From contig JAQISU010000033.1 in the NCBI GenBank assembly GCA_029339505.1, forward strand, positions 2,288,001 through 2,352,000: a stretch of DNA of 64,000 nucleotides. The letters run 5' to 3'. A program made the translations under genes and the position numbers. The notes beneath the pieces are model-generated. The model saw nothing but the letters and a program-made list of their open reading frames with translations. It made no database searches and was not told where the DNA came from. Shown here one piece after another: positions 41,172-55,202 of this stretch. Positions within the stretch are counted from its first letter, which is position 1, and each line of letters opens with the position of its first letter. The DNA comes from Unio delphinus (Eukaryota > Mollusca > Bivalvia > Unionida > Unionidae).

Positions 41172-43698
41172 TGAGCAAGTACATGATTATTGTTTGTATG
41201 AGCTAGTACATGATTATTGTACTGCATGAGCTAGTACATGATTATTGTATTGTATGAGCTAGTACATGATTATTGTATTGTATGAGCTAGTACATGATTA
41301 TTATACTGTATGAGCTAGTACATGATTATTATACTGTATGAGCTAGTACATGATTATTATACTGTATGAGCTAGTACATGATTATTGTATTGTATGAGCT
41401 AGTACATGATTATTATACTGTATGAGCTAGTACATGATTATTGTATTGTATGAGCTAGTACATGATTATTATACTGTATGAGCTAGTACATGATTATACT
41501 GTATGAGCTAGTACATCATTATACTGTATGAGCTAGTACATGATTATTGTATTGTATGAGCTAGTACATGATTATTGTACTGTATGAGCTAGTACATGAT
41601 TATTATACTGTATGAGCTAGTACATGATTATTATACTGTATGAGCTAGTACATGATTATACTGTATGAGCTAGTACATCATTATACTGTATGAGCTAGTA
41701 CATGATTATTATACTGTATGAGTTAGTACATGATTATTGTACTGTATGAGCTAGTATATGATTATTATACTGTATGAGCTAGTACATGACTATTGTACTG
41801 TATGAGCTAGTACATGATTATTATACTGTATGAGCTAGTACATGATTATACTGTATGAGCTAGTACATGATTATTATACTGTATGAGCTAGTACATGATT
41901 ATTGTACTGTATGAGCTAGTATATGATTATTATACTGTATGAGCTAGTACATGATTATTGTACTGTATGAGCTAGTACATGATTATTATACTGTATGAGC
42001 TAGTACATGATTATTATACTGTATGAGCTAGTACATGATTATTGTATTGTATGAGCTAGTACATGATTATTATACAGTATGAGCTAGTACATGATTATTG
42101 TACTGTATGAGCTAGTACATGATTATTGTACTGTATGAGCTAGTACATGATTATTGTACTGTATGAGCTAGTACATGATTATTGTACTGTATGAGCTAGT
42201 ACATGATTATTGTACAGTATGAGCTAGTACATGATTGTTGTACAGTATGATCTAGTACATGATTATTGTACAGTATGAGCTAGTACATGATTATTGTACT
42301 GTATGAGCTAGTACATGATTATTGTACTGTATGAGCTAGTACATGATTATTGTATTGTATGAGCTAGTACATGATTATTATACTGTATGAGCTAGTACGT
42401 GATTATTATACTGTATGAGCTAGTACATGATTATTATACTGTATGAGCTAGTACATGATTATTGTATTGTATGAGCTAGTACATGATTATTATACTGTAT
42501 GAGCTAGTACATGATTATTATACTGTATGAGCTAGTACATGATTATTGTACTGTATGAGCTAGTACATGATTATTGTATTGTATGAGCTAGTACATGATT
42601 ATTATACTGAATGAGCTAGTACATGATTATTATACTGTATGAGCTAGTACGTGATTATTATACTGTATGAGCTAGTACATGATTATTATACTGTATGAGC
42701 TAGTACATGATTGTTGTACTGTATGAGCTAGTACATGATTATTGTATTGTATGAGCTAGTACATGATTATTATACTGTATGAGCTAGTACATGATTATTG
42801 TACAGTATGAGCTAGTACATGATTATTATACTGTATGAGTTAGTACATGATTATTATACTGTATGAGCTAGTACATGATTATTATACTGTATGAGCTAGT
42901 ACATGATTATTGTACAGTATGAGCTAGTACATGATTGTTGTACAGTATGAGCTAGTACATGATTATTGTATTGTATGAGCTAGTACATGATTATTATACA
43001 GTATGAGCTAGTACATGATTATTATACTGTATGAGCTAGTACATGATTATTATACAGTATGAGCTAGTACATGATTATTGTACTGTATGAGCTAGTACAT
43101 GATTATTGTACTGTATGAGCTAGTACATGATTATTGTACTGTATGAGCTAGTACATGATTATTGTACTGAATGAGCTAGTACATGATTATTGTACTGAAT
43201 GAGCTAGTACATGATTATTATACTGTATGAGCTAGTACATGATTATTGTACAGTATGAGCTAGTACATGATTATTATACTATATGAGCTAGTACATGATT
43301 ATTGTATGGTATGAGCTAGTACATGATTATTGTACTGTATGAGCTAGTACATGATTATTATACAGTATGAGCTAGTACATGATTATTATACTGTATGAGC
43401 TAGTACATGATTATTATACTGTATGAGCTAGTACATTATTATACTGTATGAGCTAGTACATGATTATTGTACAGTATGAGCTAGTATATGATTATTGTAC
43501 TGTATGAGCTAGTACATGATTATTATACTGTATGAGCTAGTACATGATTATTGTACTGTATGAGCTAGTACATGATTATTGTACTGTATGAGCTTATACA
43601 TGATTATTATACAGTATGAGCTAGTACATGATTATTATACTGTATGAGCTAGTACATGATTATTGTACAGTATGAGCTGGTACATGATTATTATACTT
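41172..43698. repeat. 28-bp satellite-like array, about 90 copies
   Basis: Unit TGAGCTAGTACATGATTATT followed by (G/A)TAC(T/A)GTA. Two positions vary repeatedly (TTGTAC or TTATAC; CTGTA or CAGTA), and a few 25-bp units lack TTA. Fills most of the distance before the exon at 43816. Confidence 0.97.
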
Positions 43699-43815
43699 TT
43701 TGTGTTGCCTACAGGTCTTATGTGGTAATTCAATTAGACTTCCTTAAGTTTACTTACTTCTTTATAAAATCCATGATTACATAATAATTCATCCTTTTCA
43801 CATGTATCCCAACAG

Positions 43816-43979
43816 GTGTCTGGTTTTGACTCTGTTGATGATGAGTCGAAAACCGAGCACATCCGCTTTGATTATGATTCGCCCAAGCCAGACCTGTGGA
43901 CAGACGAACAGAATCCTCCATACAGCTACTATCTTTACTTCATGTATGCCAACATTGTGGTGCTCAATCACTTCAGAAG
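43816..43979 (+). CDS. AMPD: AMPD exon
   Basis: 164 nt, bordered by CCCAACAG and GTAATT. It encodes [20 protein letters not shown] through [12 protein letters not shown]. It ends two bases into the Arg codon completed by the A at 46241. Confidence 0.96.
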
Positions 43980-44345
43980 GTAATTAATTCTTTATTCCTC
44001 ACCACAGGTATGGAAGGTACATGTATGTAACAATATCAATGGGAGAAGGAAGAAAATAGAAGACTTTATTTCAAAACTCAATTATTCTCTTTTTAATGGC
44101 AAGTCCTATGCCTACATGTTCCTGCCACTGGATTCTACTTGCCCTTTGATTGATTGGACTATCTGCAATTCATCTCTTTCACTGGAAATTGGTGATGAAC
44201 TATGTGGTAGTTTCCACGTTCTGGTATATTTTAAAAGAAATATTAACAAGCCTCAGGGGCTTAGGGAGAGATGGAAATTTGGCACGGTGGATTAGGAAGT
44301 ATTCAATCCCTCAGCATTTCATAGTAATAGATCTATTTTTCTTAT

Positions 44346-44833
44346 TTGCAAAGATTTTTTGGGATATTGTTGGGGATACCATACCACAGAGTGTTCAGCA
44401 TATTCATAATGCTTGATGATGCGTGCAAAGAAAAGTCATTGGAGAAATTTTTTTTAGCTGCATCAGACGTTGAAAGAAATTTAATGAAATTATCACAGCC
44501 ATACCAGAAATCTCAAATACAATGGCTGAAACATTATCAAAACTCTTTACAAGAGATTTAAAGACTTGAAAGAAAAGTTTCCTCTAAATTCCAAATCTGC
44601 TAATGTTGAAGATGACAAGAACCTTTTACTCATGTTACAAGACTTGTAATGAAGCCAACAATGCCTCACCAGGCCTAGCTGATATCCACTATCAATTTAT
44701 GAAACATTTACCTGACATTTACCTGGCTTTACCTGGCTCATTTCTCAACATGGCTAAATATTTTCAAATTTTTTGGGAAAGTGGCAACTTTTCACAAACT
44801 TGGCTAGAAGCAGTGAATCAGGGACCAGACTAG
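44346..44833 (+). pseudogene. Decayed coding-like patch, family not recognised
   Basis: Two frames read like ordinary protein: 44409-44561 (DDACKEKSLEKFFLAASDVE, QIQWLKHYQNSL) and 44603-44833 (NNASPGLADIHYQFMKHLPD, NMAKYFQIFWESGNF). They are separated by stops and a frame change, with the spacer also readable as a third frame. The composition is more protein-like than the surrounding intron. It could be a processed pseudogene or a fragment of a captured gene. I cannot name the parent protein. Confidence 0.4.
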
Positions 44834-45258
44834 CCCTTCCATATATCATCTCATTGCATTAACTAACTGTATTTGTGAAACCTTTCGTGTATATCATAGC
44901 CATGCCTCCTGCCTCAAAGTCACGGTACATTATAAATAAGTGACCTTTGTCCAGGTAATGGTATAACTTGAGAACCAATACAACTTTAGCCTGGTATATA
45001 TCTGGACTTGTCAGTTTCTTGCTTATTCACAACCTCATGGTCAAGTTCATAATTTAAAAATTAAAGAGTATGGTAATAAGCAAATGATATCAGGAAAGCT
45101 TATATAATTGTATTTTTAAAGATAAATTATTTGCTTGAAAGTTAAGTTACCTGTTCTCATGCTTTTTGTAGTTGATTGATGAATTAAAAATGAAGAAGAT
45201 AAAAGAAGGAAAATAAAAATTTCATAAGAGTGGGTTTTACAAAAAAAATAATCTCTCC

Positions 45259-45400
<142 letters not shown>

Positions 45401-45667
45401 CTCTGTCTCTATATTTCCCTTCTTAGATTTAGACTCTGCTAGTTAATTTGCAGTCCTTGGACATTATCCATGTAAACATGATATTTGTGAATGTAGTCCA
45501 AGTGTGGGCATACATATGTTTGGATAGTTGGCTTAATAACTTATCACTGTCCTAGAAAGAAGAAAAAATTAAATGGCAAATTGCTTTTTGTTAACTGCTA
45601 GTCTTTAAAACTGATTACCCATCTCAATTGTGTAATTAAGTGATCAGAACCTTGCACCTTACTGGCA

Positions 45668-45753
45668 AAAGACTCGAACCCACGCAGACACAGGTGAGAT
45701 GGCAGTGATCCGTAATGGAAAGCGCTTTAGACCACTCGGCCACTCGGGGCCCC
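45668..45753 (-). mobile_element. SINE family 1, tRNA-like head only
   Basis: Reverse-strand copy of the tRNA-like part (GGGGCCCCGAGTGGCCGAGT through the B box GGGTTCGAGTC) without the body. Confidence 0.8.
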
Positions 45754-46240
45754 TAATGTCTCGGTGTAGTTTGCTAGGAGTAAAGAGTAGAACAAACAAC
45801 ATAGGTCCTGATCTGCAGACCCATTGTGTTATGGCAGATCAGGATCTTTGTTGTTTGCAGTTTGACTCAACTTATTAGCAAGTGTATATGTTAATGTTTT
45901 TTCTTTCCTACAGTCAGTATGGTCATAGATCCTAATTTATTATGTTTTATTATAGATGGAGTGCTGTTCTGCAAGCATTTCAACTTTAATCTGAATGCCT
46001 GAGAGAAACAATAAAGATAATCATTGAGCTTGAGTAATGTGTTTGGCTTTACTGGTTTTGTTCTCTGTGCATCTGTATGGGCACAATTGTGTTCACTAGT
46101 GTATTGAGTTACAGGTGTTCATTGATTTAATTATCTTTAACATCTATTACTTCCTTATTCTGATTATATAAAAATTTGAAGTCTTGAAGATAATTTGAAG
46201 AAATCATACAATTTTTATAGGAAATCTTGCTTATTTACAG

Positions 46241-46361
46241 AGAGAGAGGTTTCCACACTTTCACATTGCGACCACACTGTGGAGAGGCTGGAAATGTGAC
46301 TCATCTTGTTGCTGGATTCATGTTGGCTGAAAACATCAGCCATGGACTTATCCTCAGGAAG
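46241..46361 (+). CDS. AMPD: AMPD exon
   Basis: 121 nt, bordered by TATTTACAG and GTATAT. It encodes [20 protein letters not shown] through [19 protein letters not shown] carries the His and Glu of the metal/catalytic site. Confidence 0.97.
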
Positions 46362-47129
46362 GTATATTCTTAATCAGCTGCAAATTAGCCTGGTTTCTTC
46401 AATAAAAGCAGCATTAAAATCATTCTGGTTATTGGTAAAAATTTGATCTGTGATTCTAACTAGTTCAGAACTTGTCTAACCACTGCTTTAACTGGTTTAA
46501 CATTAGAATACTCATTGCATTTGAAGTAACTTGAAAATTTATGAACATGACAAGTTAACTTGTAGACAGATAAACCATTATTAATTTTTTAGTTTATATG
46601 CTAATAAATGTACATACAATTTTTAAATATTAATATGAAAGTTTTGTATTCGAGTCCACTTTTTGGTGGCAAAAGTGGTGGTTTTTCATGACTGGTTTTA
46701 GTGTACTAGGAAATTAGATCTTCATTAAATATAATTATTCTCATGAAGTATGAAAGAATTGCAAAAATCATTTTTTTATGCTACATTTGAGGAAATTAAA
46801 AACACTTCCAGTTAAAATGGAACTTGGTTTTACATCAGAATTAAAATCCAGTTTGGAAATCAATATTTTTACTCCCCAGCTGTATTATTGATTATATAGG
46901 ACATCAGAGTTGTCAATATTAAGTTTTCCACAAAATTAACTCTACTGATAGCAAATTGTTTAGAATGAAAATCTCGGAATGATTTGATGTAATGAAGTAA
47001 AAGAGACTCTGCTTAATTAAATATTTGCATGTCATTTCAATTGATAGATAAATGTCATATGAGTTAGATTAATATAAAATACCTTTAGTTATTATTTTAA
47101 ATTAGAAATTTACTTAAAATGATCTTTAA

Positions 47130-47193
<64 letters not shown>

Positions 47194-47903
47194 AACACAC
47201 CAACCTGTCTATATCTATCAGCCACCACCCATGGAAACTGATAACAGTGGCCTTTCTAGCTTTCTAGATAGGTGACCTCTGAAGGCAGGTATAGATTCCT
47301 AATTTGGTTCAAGACAAATTTACACAGTATAAAATGTAAGGAATGGTGGACAGGTGGATCATATGTACCTCTATCTGGACTGACTGATAGGTGAACTGCA
47401 TATATGGTATTAAAGCATCAGAATAACTAATACAGAGGTAGTCTCAAACTCTTTAATCAACAACTATTTAGCATTATTAAACAGTACATAAGTATACATC
47501 TTTGGCATTCCTGGGGTCTCATCCTCTGCTGCATGAAGTTTTTTATGGTAAGATGGTAGAGAAGCATGCAGTACCTATGCAGTTTGACTGATGCCAGGGC
47601 CAAAATGGCCAACATGCCCTATCTGTGAGGCAGAATTGCCAGTATAACTGATATCCAGGCAGAATTGCTGATGTTTTGAGGCCGACTCGCCAGTATGACT
47701 GCCTGACATAACTAACTGTTAAGGCAGAATTACCGCTTTATTGAGGCAGAGTCACCACAACTTGTTATCTCAAATTTATGAATTATGAACTGAATAGTAT
47801 TAGCATTATTACTAGCAATATGATGATTATTATTATATGACATGTATTATCAACAGTAGTAGTTTGCTGCCATGTATATAGTTTTGCTATTAACAACAAT
47901 ATA

Positions 47904-48167
47904 GGGGCCCCGAGTGGCCGAGTGGTCTAAAGCGCTGTCCATTACGAACCACTGCCATCTCACCTCTGTCTGCGTGTGTTCGAGTGTAAGATTTGGCAAA
48001 TGTAGTTATGTGAGAAAGCTTGCCAGTAGCTTCTCGTGGGTCAGTGGTTCTTTCCGGGGGTTGTCCTGGTTCTTATTCCACCATTAATACTGGCCGCCAT
48101 GTATAGCCTATATTGTGCTTAAAAATGGTGTTAAACCATAAAAAACAAAACAAAACAAACAACAATA
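47904..48167 (+). mobile_element. SINE family 1 copy
   Basis: Full-length copy with head GGGGCCCCGAGTGGCCGAGT and a tail of CAAAA units. Confidence 0.87.
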
Positions 48168-48234
48168 TAGAAAACTACAACTTTGAACAGGCACTCTTCG
48201 CTCTATCTGTCTCTTTCTCTCACTCATACACAGA

Positions 48235-48472
48235 GGGGCCCCGAGTGGTCTAAAGTGCTCTTTGTAACGGATCACTGTCATCTCGCCTTCGTCTGCGTAA
48301 GTTCGAGTCTCAGATTTAGCCAATGTGGGTATTGGAGAAAGCTTGCCAGTATCATCTCGTGGGTTGATGGTTCTTTCTGGGATTTTCCCAGTTTCTTCCT
48401 CCACTGTTAACACATGCCACCATGTATAGCCTACCGTGTGCTGAAAAATGGCGTTAAACCTTACAACAACAT
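48235..48472 (+). mobile_element. SINE family 1 copy
   Basis: Copy only about 70 bp after the previous one. The head lacks the second GGCCGAGT block (GGGGCCCCGAGTGGTCTAAA). (AAC)n tail. Confidence 0.85.
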
Positions 48473-49385
48473 CAATTCTCTCTCTCACACACACACACAC
48501 ACACTTTTATCTCGTTATCAATAGAAACAGCTTCTAAATAAAATTACCAATTGAAAGCTTACATGTAATCAAGAAAGATACAATTAGTGTTCTGTTAGGC
48601 ATAAAAACATATTATTACACTATTAACAATTGAGGGATTAAGCAGTTGCACAAACGTTCTGAGCTCATAAGACAGTCCACTTTTGTTTATGACCTTTGAT
48701 GATGAGGTAATGAAAAGAAGCCTCCTGGGGCTATTTTTAGTAACTTCTAAAATGTTAATCAAGGTTTTCTCTGATCCATCCCATCCCATTTTTGATATTT
48801 TGACATTTATGTTGGGGTGTTGGGTCAGAGTCACTTGCCTATTAAACAGTTGGAGTTCACCACTGCAAAGCCAGATTCATCAGGCAGAGAACACATGTCA
48901 ATGAAGTAGTCACATGATACAAGAAAACCATTGTTGATATATGCTCCATTAATGGTGAATATTTCTCCAAGTTGCTCTAACAGCAAGAATTTTCAGGTCA
49001 TTCTTCTTGGAATAAATACTTTAAGAATTATGTGTCTTTTGGTTCACTTAAAAATATGTAACTTTTATGTAATATTTTCGAAATTTTGCATAACAGCATT
49101 GCAATGGGGTTATTGATACTAAATGACTACATAGACATGTGGTTGTGAGATTTGTGTGGTTATGAGACTAGCAGTGCAAATGGTGAGAAACAGGTCAAAT
49201 TTCATCAACAATGAAAGTTTGCTAGGCCCACTGGTAAGCAGCTACTCTATGCCACCAGCGAAGTTTGGCGATGAGTTTGAACTTTTCAATAGATAATTGA
49301 CCATGACACGACACCCCAGTATAAATGTGCCAATATCACAAATGGCATGGAAAGGGTTAGATGAGACTCTGATAACTAAACCGTA

Positions 49386-50285
49386 ATGAATATCAGTAGT
49401 GCAGTATACCTCTAATGAATATCACTAGTGCAGTATACCTCCTCTAATGAATATCAGTAGTGCAGTATACCTCTAATGAATATCGCTAGTGCAGTATACC
49501 TCCTCTAATGAACATCACTAGTGCAATATACCTCCTCTAATGAACATCACTAGTGCAGTACACCTCCTCGAATGAATATATGTAGTGCAGTATACCTCTA
49601 ATGAATATCACTAGTGCAGCATACCTCCTCTAATGAATATCACTAGTGCAGTATACCTCCTCTAATGAATATCACTAGTGCAGTACACCTCCTCTAATGA
49701 ATATCACTAGTGCACTATACCTCTAATGAATATCACTAGTGCAGTACACCTCCTCTAATGAATATCACTAGTGCAGTATACCTAATAAGGAACGTCACTA
49801 GTGCAGTATACCTCCTCTAATAAATATCACTAGTGCAGTACACCTCCTCTAATGAATATCACTAGTGCATTACACCTCCTCTAATGAATATCACTAGTGC
49901 ATTATACCTCCTCTAACGAATATTAGTAGTGCAGTATACCTCCTTTAATGAATATCACTAGTGCAGTTTACCTCTAATGAATATCACTAGTGCAGTATAC
50001 CTCTAATGAATATCACTAGTGCAGTATACCTCTAATGAATATCACTAGTGCAGTTTACCTCTAATGAATATCACTAGTGCTGTGTACCTCCTCTAATGAA
50101 TATCACTAGTGCATTACACCTCCTCTAACGAATATTAGTATTGCAGTATACCTCCTTTAATGAATATCACTAGTGCAGTTTACCTCTAATGAATATTACT
50201 AGTACAGTACACCTCTAATGAATATCACTACTGCAGTTTACCTCCTTTAATGAATATCAGTAGTGCAGTACACATCCTCTAAGGA
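49386..50285. repeat. 31-34-bp minisatellite, about 28 copies
   Basis: Unit TAATGAATATCACTAGTGCA followed by GTATACCTC with an optional CTC, giving a mix of 31- and 34-bp units. Confidence 0.95.
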
Positions 50286-51254
50286 AATAAATAACCTTGC
50301 TTTTGAAGTCGTCATGTTGACTCCTTTGAGTTTCACTAGATTATGAAGTACAGTTGATTATGAAATGTTTCAGCATTCATATTTGTAAATACCATGCCTT
50401 GCTCATCAGTCAGAAGGGGTTCGATTTGCAAACTTGGAGAACTTACTATTGATACACTGAGATGAAATGAAGGAGGGGGGTTAAACTACTGATTGGTTAA
50501 AATACATGTAGCCACTGACCGTGAATGACAGGTAACTGCTGATTAAATAACATTTATATAGGAATATAATTGCCAGGGAGAAATTAAAATGCTGTCTTTT
50601 AAGTTATGTTTTGTGGTTTGCATAGATCAAATAAAATTTTATAACCATGTAAAAGTATATTTTATTCAGTTCTCCTCACCAACACCAGAAAAAATGGTGG
50701 ATGAAGATTAAAGCTTTACTGATAGATATTCAGTATTTAGTTATGTTTATATTTACATGAAATAAAATGAAAAATAGACAACCCTGTACAATTCTTGTTG
50801 AATTGTGTCTCACTGGGAAATCAATCCTCAGAATATAGGTTATATATTTAATATTAGTACTGTGTCATATGTGTATAATTTATTCATTTAACAGTTTTTT
50901 GTGTGTTTACTGTGTTACTCTACTTGTCTGATTATATATACAGTCTTCATTTATATGTGGAGTTTTGACAAAATATATAGGTGAGTCAGACATGAACATG
51001 AGGCAGAAATTTAATACAAAATAGAATTTCATTTCAAATCTGAACTGTCAGATACTTACGAAAACGGATGCACATGGTGTTACACTTTGGCCTAACTATC
51101 AGTGGAGAAATTCCATGTGCCTCTATTCCTCAGTGATGTTCAGGACATTGGAATTTGTTAAAAGAGGAGGGACACTAGTAAGCAGTTTCAGGTTAGAGGC
51201 ATCTGACGGGTTAGCCCAAAGTTCAGCACTGCGCAGATATATTCTTATAAGGTA

Positions 51255-51459
51255 GCTCTGTATGTGTCCTTTATTAAATGCGTGTGTGTGGGGGGGGGTG
51301 TGTGGGGGGGGTGTGTGTGGGTGTGTGTGTGTTAATTAAAAAATATGTTCAGAAGATAAGTGTTTGCTTCCACCAATATCTCAAAGTACTGTTCAGATAA
51401 GAATATGTGACATTCATTTTTTCTCTCTCTCTCCATTTCAGGTGCCTGTCCTTTATTAA

Positions 51460-51493
<34 letters not shown>

Positions 51494-51600
51494 ATTAAAA
51501 AATATGTTCAGAAGATAAGTGTTTGCTTCCACCAATATCTCAAAGTACTGTTCAGATAAGAATATGTGACATTCATTTTTTCTCTCTCTCTCCATTTCAG
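51255..51600. repeat. 159-bp tandem duplication copying a splice acceptor
   Basis: The block TTAATTAAAAAATATGTTCA through TCTCCATTTCAG plus the first nine bases of the next exon occurs twice with an offset of 159 bp. The acceptor AG is at 51440-51441 (decoy) and 51599-51600 (used). Each copy also contains a (TG)n run of different length. Confidence 0.92.
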
Positions 51601-51774
51601 GTGCCTGTTTTGCAATACTTGTATTACCTGTCCCAAATTGGAATTGCAATGTCCCCTCTCAGCAACAACAGCTTGTTTCTGAGCTATCATAGAAATCCTC
51701 TTCCAGAATACTTTGCCCGTGGGCTGAATGTCTCTCTGTCTACCGATGATCCCTTACAATTTCACTTCACAAAG
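51601..51774 (+). CDS. AMPD: AMPD exon
   Basis: Fifty-eight codons, phase 0, beginning [20 protein letters not shown] and ending [12 protein letters not shown] with the catalytic Asp pair. The reading frame shows the acceptor at 51600 is right: using the earlier copy at 51441 runs into a stop soon after. Confidence 0.97.
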
Positions 51775-54700
51775 GTTAGAGAGTTATGAAATATGAAGCA
51801 TGTTAAACCAATAGCCTGACATCTCACTCGAGGGCCAGCTCACCAGTATGTTTTTTTGTTATATTAGGCAAATTTATTCAGACTTGATGAGTATCAGCAA
51901 TTGGTCTTTGCATGCACAAATTTTCTTCAAAATCCATGTTATGAACACACTTACAAAAGGGTTTATCTCCTATTTGTCAGTTCCTAGTGATGGAAAAGGG
52001 ATTTTCGGTAGACATTTTTCAGACACGTCTTTCAAATTTAGAATTTATAGGTAGATAAATATATAGACATATACGAAGTTCTTTGGAAAAACATTGCATT
52101 GGTGAGTTGGCAAATGTTGCTTAACAAAATGTTATATTGTTGAGTTGACTATTCATGGAGTTGGCAACTTTTTATAGACTTGTTAGACTAAATAAAATTG
52201 CTTAAAGTTGTTGAGCTCCTGCAGACAATAACACACAAATTGTTAGCTCTAATGGTGAAAGAAAAGAAGAGCTTATGTGATGATCCTGTACCTGTCATCT
52301 GGTATTGGTCGGTATTTATTTGTTATCACTACTACATGTACTAAACAACTTTTCATACACGTTTATCATTCAGATGACTGGTTTCCTCAGTCATTTCGTA
52401 TGTTCATCTTAAAATATCATCCTGCATAAGTGGTTGTAATGACATTGGATTTTCATTTAAACACTTTTTATATCTGTGAATTATCTTAAATGAAAACAAG
52501 GCCATTTTGATGCCCAGCATTGAATAAGAGACTGATATTTTGAATATAGCCATCATTGACAGCCATTTGTGTGGTCAGATCACAATACGTTTGTGGAAAC
52601 ACTATGTTGATAAAACCACATAATCTGGACAGTAGTGATAACTAGTTCCTGATGGCCTCCATTGTGGCCATTTCTGGAAGGTAAGATTGGCACATTATTG
52701 AAATGGACCAACTGCATACAGTAAGGTGTGTTTTAGTGACAACAATAAGACTGTTCACTTAGTAAAAGTTGCAATAACAAGATTTTAATGATGGCCACTA
52801 TAATGTCTATACTGGATGTCAGATTGTTCCCATCTGCATTTCAGATTAACTAGATGATATAATTCTGTTTTACTGAAATGTTATATTTTATGACCAGTCA
52901 ATTAAGGTGAAGTAGTATTGACAAGGTTTAAAAAATGGCCACCGTGAAAGCCATAATTGAAGGGTCAATAGAAGTGGCATTCTTATGGGGATTTCACTTA
53001 AACACTTACAAGTGAAATAGTGCTGACTGGACCTTATAAGGTATCAGTACTGTTGTGAACAAACTGGAAAAACACACCCTTTTCATAACTTGAGGTCAGG
53101 TCATAGGTCACTGCCTGCATTTTTGTTGTTCTTTGAGCTTACTAACACAGCATCGTATGAATTCTGACCAGTGCTTGTCTTAGCTGTTTTTAACAAACAA
53201 GTTGATATAATCACTAAGATTTTGATTCCAATGTGAAAGGTCTTGAATCATTAGGAATGTTCGTTTTTATTTTTACCCGACTCAGTTTGTGGCTATCTCT
53301 AAAGAATACAGTGAATGTTGCCAATCTTTCTTTCATGTCTGCCATATGGAGCATCTTATGTCTATCTGTTACCAATTTGTTAAGGAAGAACCCTATTGAT
53401 ATGGGGATCAAGTTCAAAGGTCAAAGTTACGTTGAAAGGTAAGAAAGAATCCAGTCAATTTTGGGGTCATGACCAGTTCAATGTGACTGAAAGAAAAATA
53501 ATAATTTCCAAACAATGACTCCACGATGTAGTTATATACCTTGTGCATGGCTTGAACTTGTGGTAAGAAAGTATCAATCAATATTTGGATTCAAAGGTAA
53601 AGACCACTGAATGCAGAAAAATGGTTTCAACAAAAAAACATTTCTGCTACATCACAGACCTGGACCAAACTTTTTGAATGACTGACAAATGGTTGAAGGC
53701 AGAAGCCTATTTATATTTGAGTCAAAGAATAAATGTCAAGGTTACTATGGCAGGAAGAAGAATGGGTGGGGGGGGAGGTCAGCATAAAATTTCAGATTTC
53801 ATTTGTCTACTTAAAGGACTGTTGAATAGTGGGCATGTTTATAATGTGCCATTTACAGTGCTTTTGTTTTACAAAGTATTGATTTGTTTTGCACTTATAT
53901 TGTTAACATTTTAACTGCAGTATATAAGCACATATTTGTACTACTAGGTTTGGTATCTTTGAGTTTCTCAAAGAATAAAGTGGTTTCAGCACTCAACATT
54001 TAAAATGAAAAAAGGGTGAAGATTAAGTATTCATGTATTCTTGCTAATCCTTTTGGCCATTTGAGCGTCAGTTCTTAAGGACTTGTTAAATTTCATCACA
54101 GAGAAATGAATCATAATGATTTGTACCACTTGAAAATAAGATAGGATATCTTTATAGTTTTGATATAAACAAAAAATACCTCTATTAATTAGACATGGGT
54201 ATACTATTTTGAGATGTTACACATGTCTGTGAATATAAGTAAGTATTAACAAATTACATTTTAACAAAAGATGAACTTTTGTTTAAGTTGTTGTTTGTAT
54301 GACTCCTGTTAATGACCACAACTTGTTCTTTGGAAGGGAGACAATGGTGTTGCTCATGTCAGTTCATCCTGTTCCTCCTTGTACTCTAATCAAACAATAT
54401 ATCATATCTTCAATACCATTTTTTACCAGTCAAAATGCTTGTTGAGGGATGCATTTTAATAAGAAGTTTTGTGTTTCTCTCCAAAGATGTTATTACGACA
54501 TATATTTTGTGTTTGAGTTACTTTGTTTATATATTAAAGGTTAGAGAGTGGATACATCTAATAAGACCACTGTGATCCATATTTCAAAAACGTGTTTTTT
54601 TTAAAAACTTAGTAATCCCACCGATAAAGGATTCCTGTCCAAAGGATACATTCAGAGTATCCAAAGTGTTGAATAAAGTTGTTTAAGAGGTTTTAATGTA

Positions 54701-55202
54701 TTATGACTCATAAATATCACAACTGATAAGTGGATTGAGTTAAGGGATACAGTTACAAAGAGATGAATTTGTAAATAAGGATTTTATAAATAATTTTGTA
54801 TTGTTCAGAGTATTATTTTGCTGCAATCTCTGGCAATGAAAGAAATTTGAACAATGACATTCATAGAAATTGTATGCATTATTTTTTTAAATAAAAAACA
54901 TAAACATGAAAAAGATGGTTATATGGAACAATATGTCATGATAAAGACAGTTTTAAGGATAGATATACGTCATGATAAACAGTTTTAAGGATAGATATAC
55001 AGGTGTTGTCATGATAAACACAGTTTTAAGGATAGATATACAGGTGTTGTCATGATAAACACAGTTTTAAGGATAGATATACAGGTGTTGTGTTGGGTAT
55101 GAGAGTTACTTTCTGCATACAATTTAATAAAAGGTAAAAGTTAAAATCAGTAAATCTAAATAAAGATTAGAAATCTCATGATGCCAATTTTTCCTCTCAC
55201 AG
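51775..55202 (+). other. AMPD intron
   Basis: AT-rich sequence with a short tandem repeat (about 54945-55090, three units with GGATAGATATACAGGTGTTG). No gene seen. Confidence 0.75.

Larger units (their letters stand above)
37042..43815 (+). other. AMPD intron
   Basis: Holds SINEs of family 1 (37262-37502, 38684-38921) and family 2 (39367-39682), a (GT)n run (38380-38436) and the 28-bp satellite-like array (41172-43698). The other parts, including 39683-41171, are AT-rich with no gene seen. Confidence 0.75.
46362..51600 (+). other. AMPD intron
   Basis: Holds an (AT)n run (47139-47191), two SINEs of family 1 (47904-48167, 48235-48472), the 31-34-bp minisatellite (49386-50285) and a duplicated acceptor region (51255-51600). 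No gene seen otherwise. Confidence 0.75.

Noticed and set aside
41172..43698. CRISPR-like regular array
   Set aside because: The units are contiguous with no unique spacers and lie in an animal intron; it is a tandem satellite.
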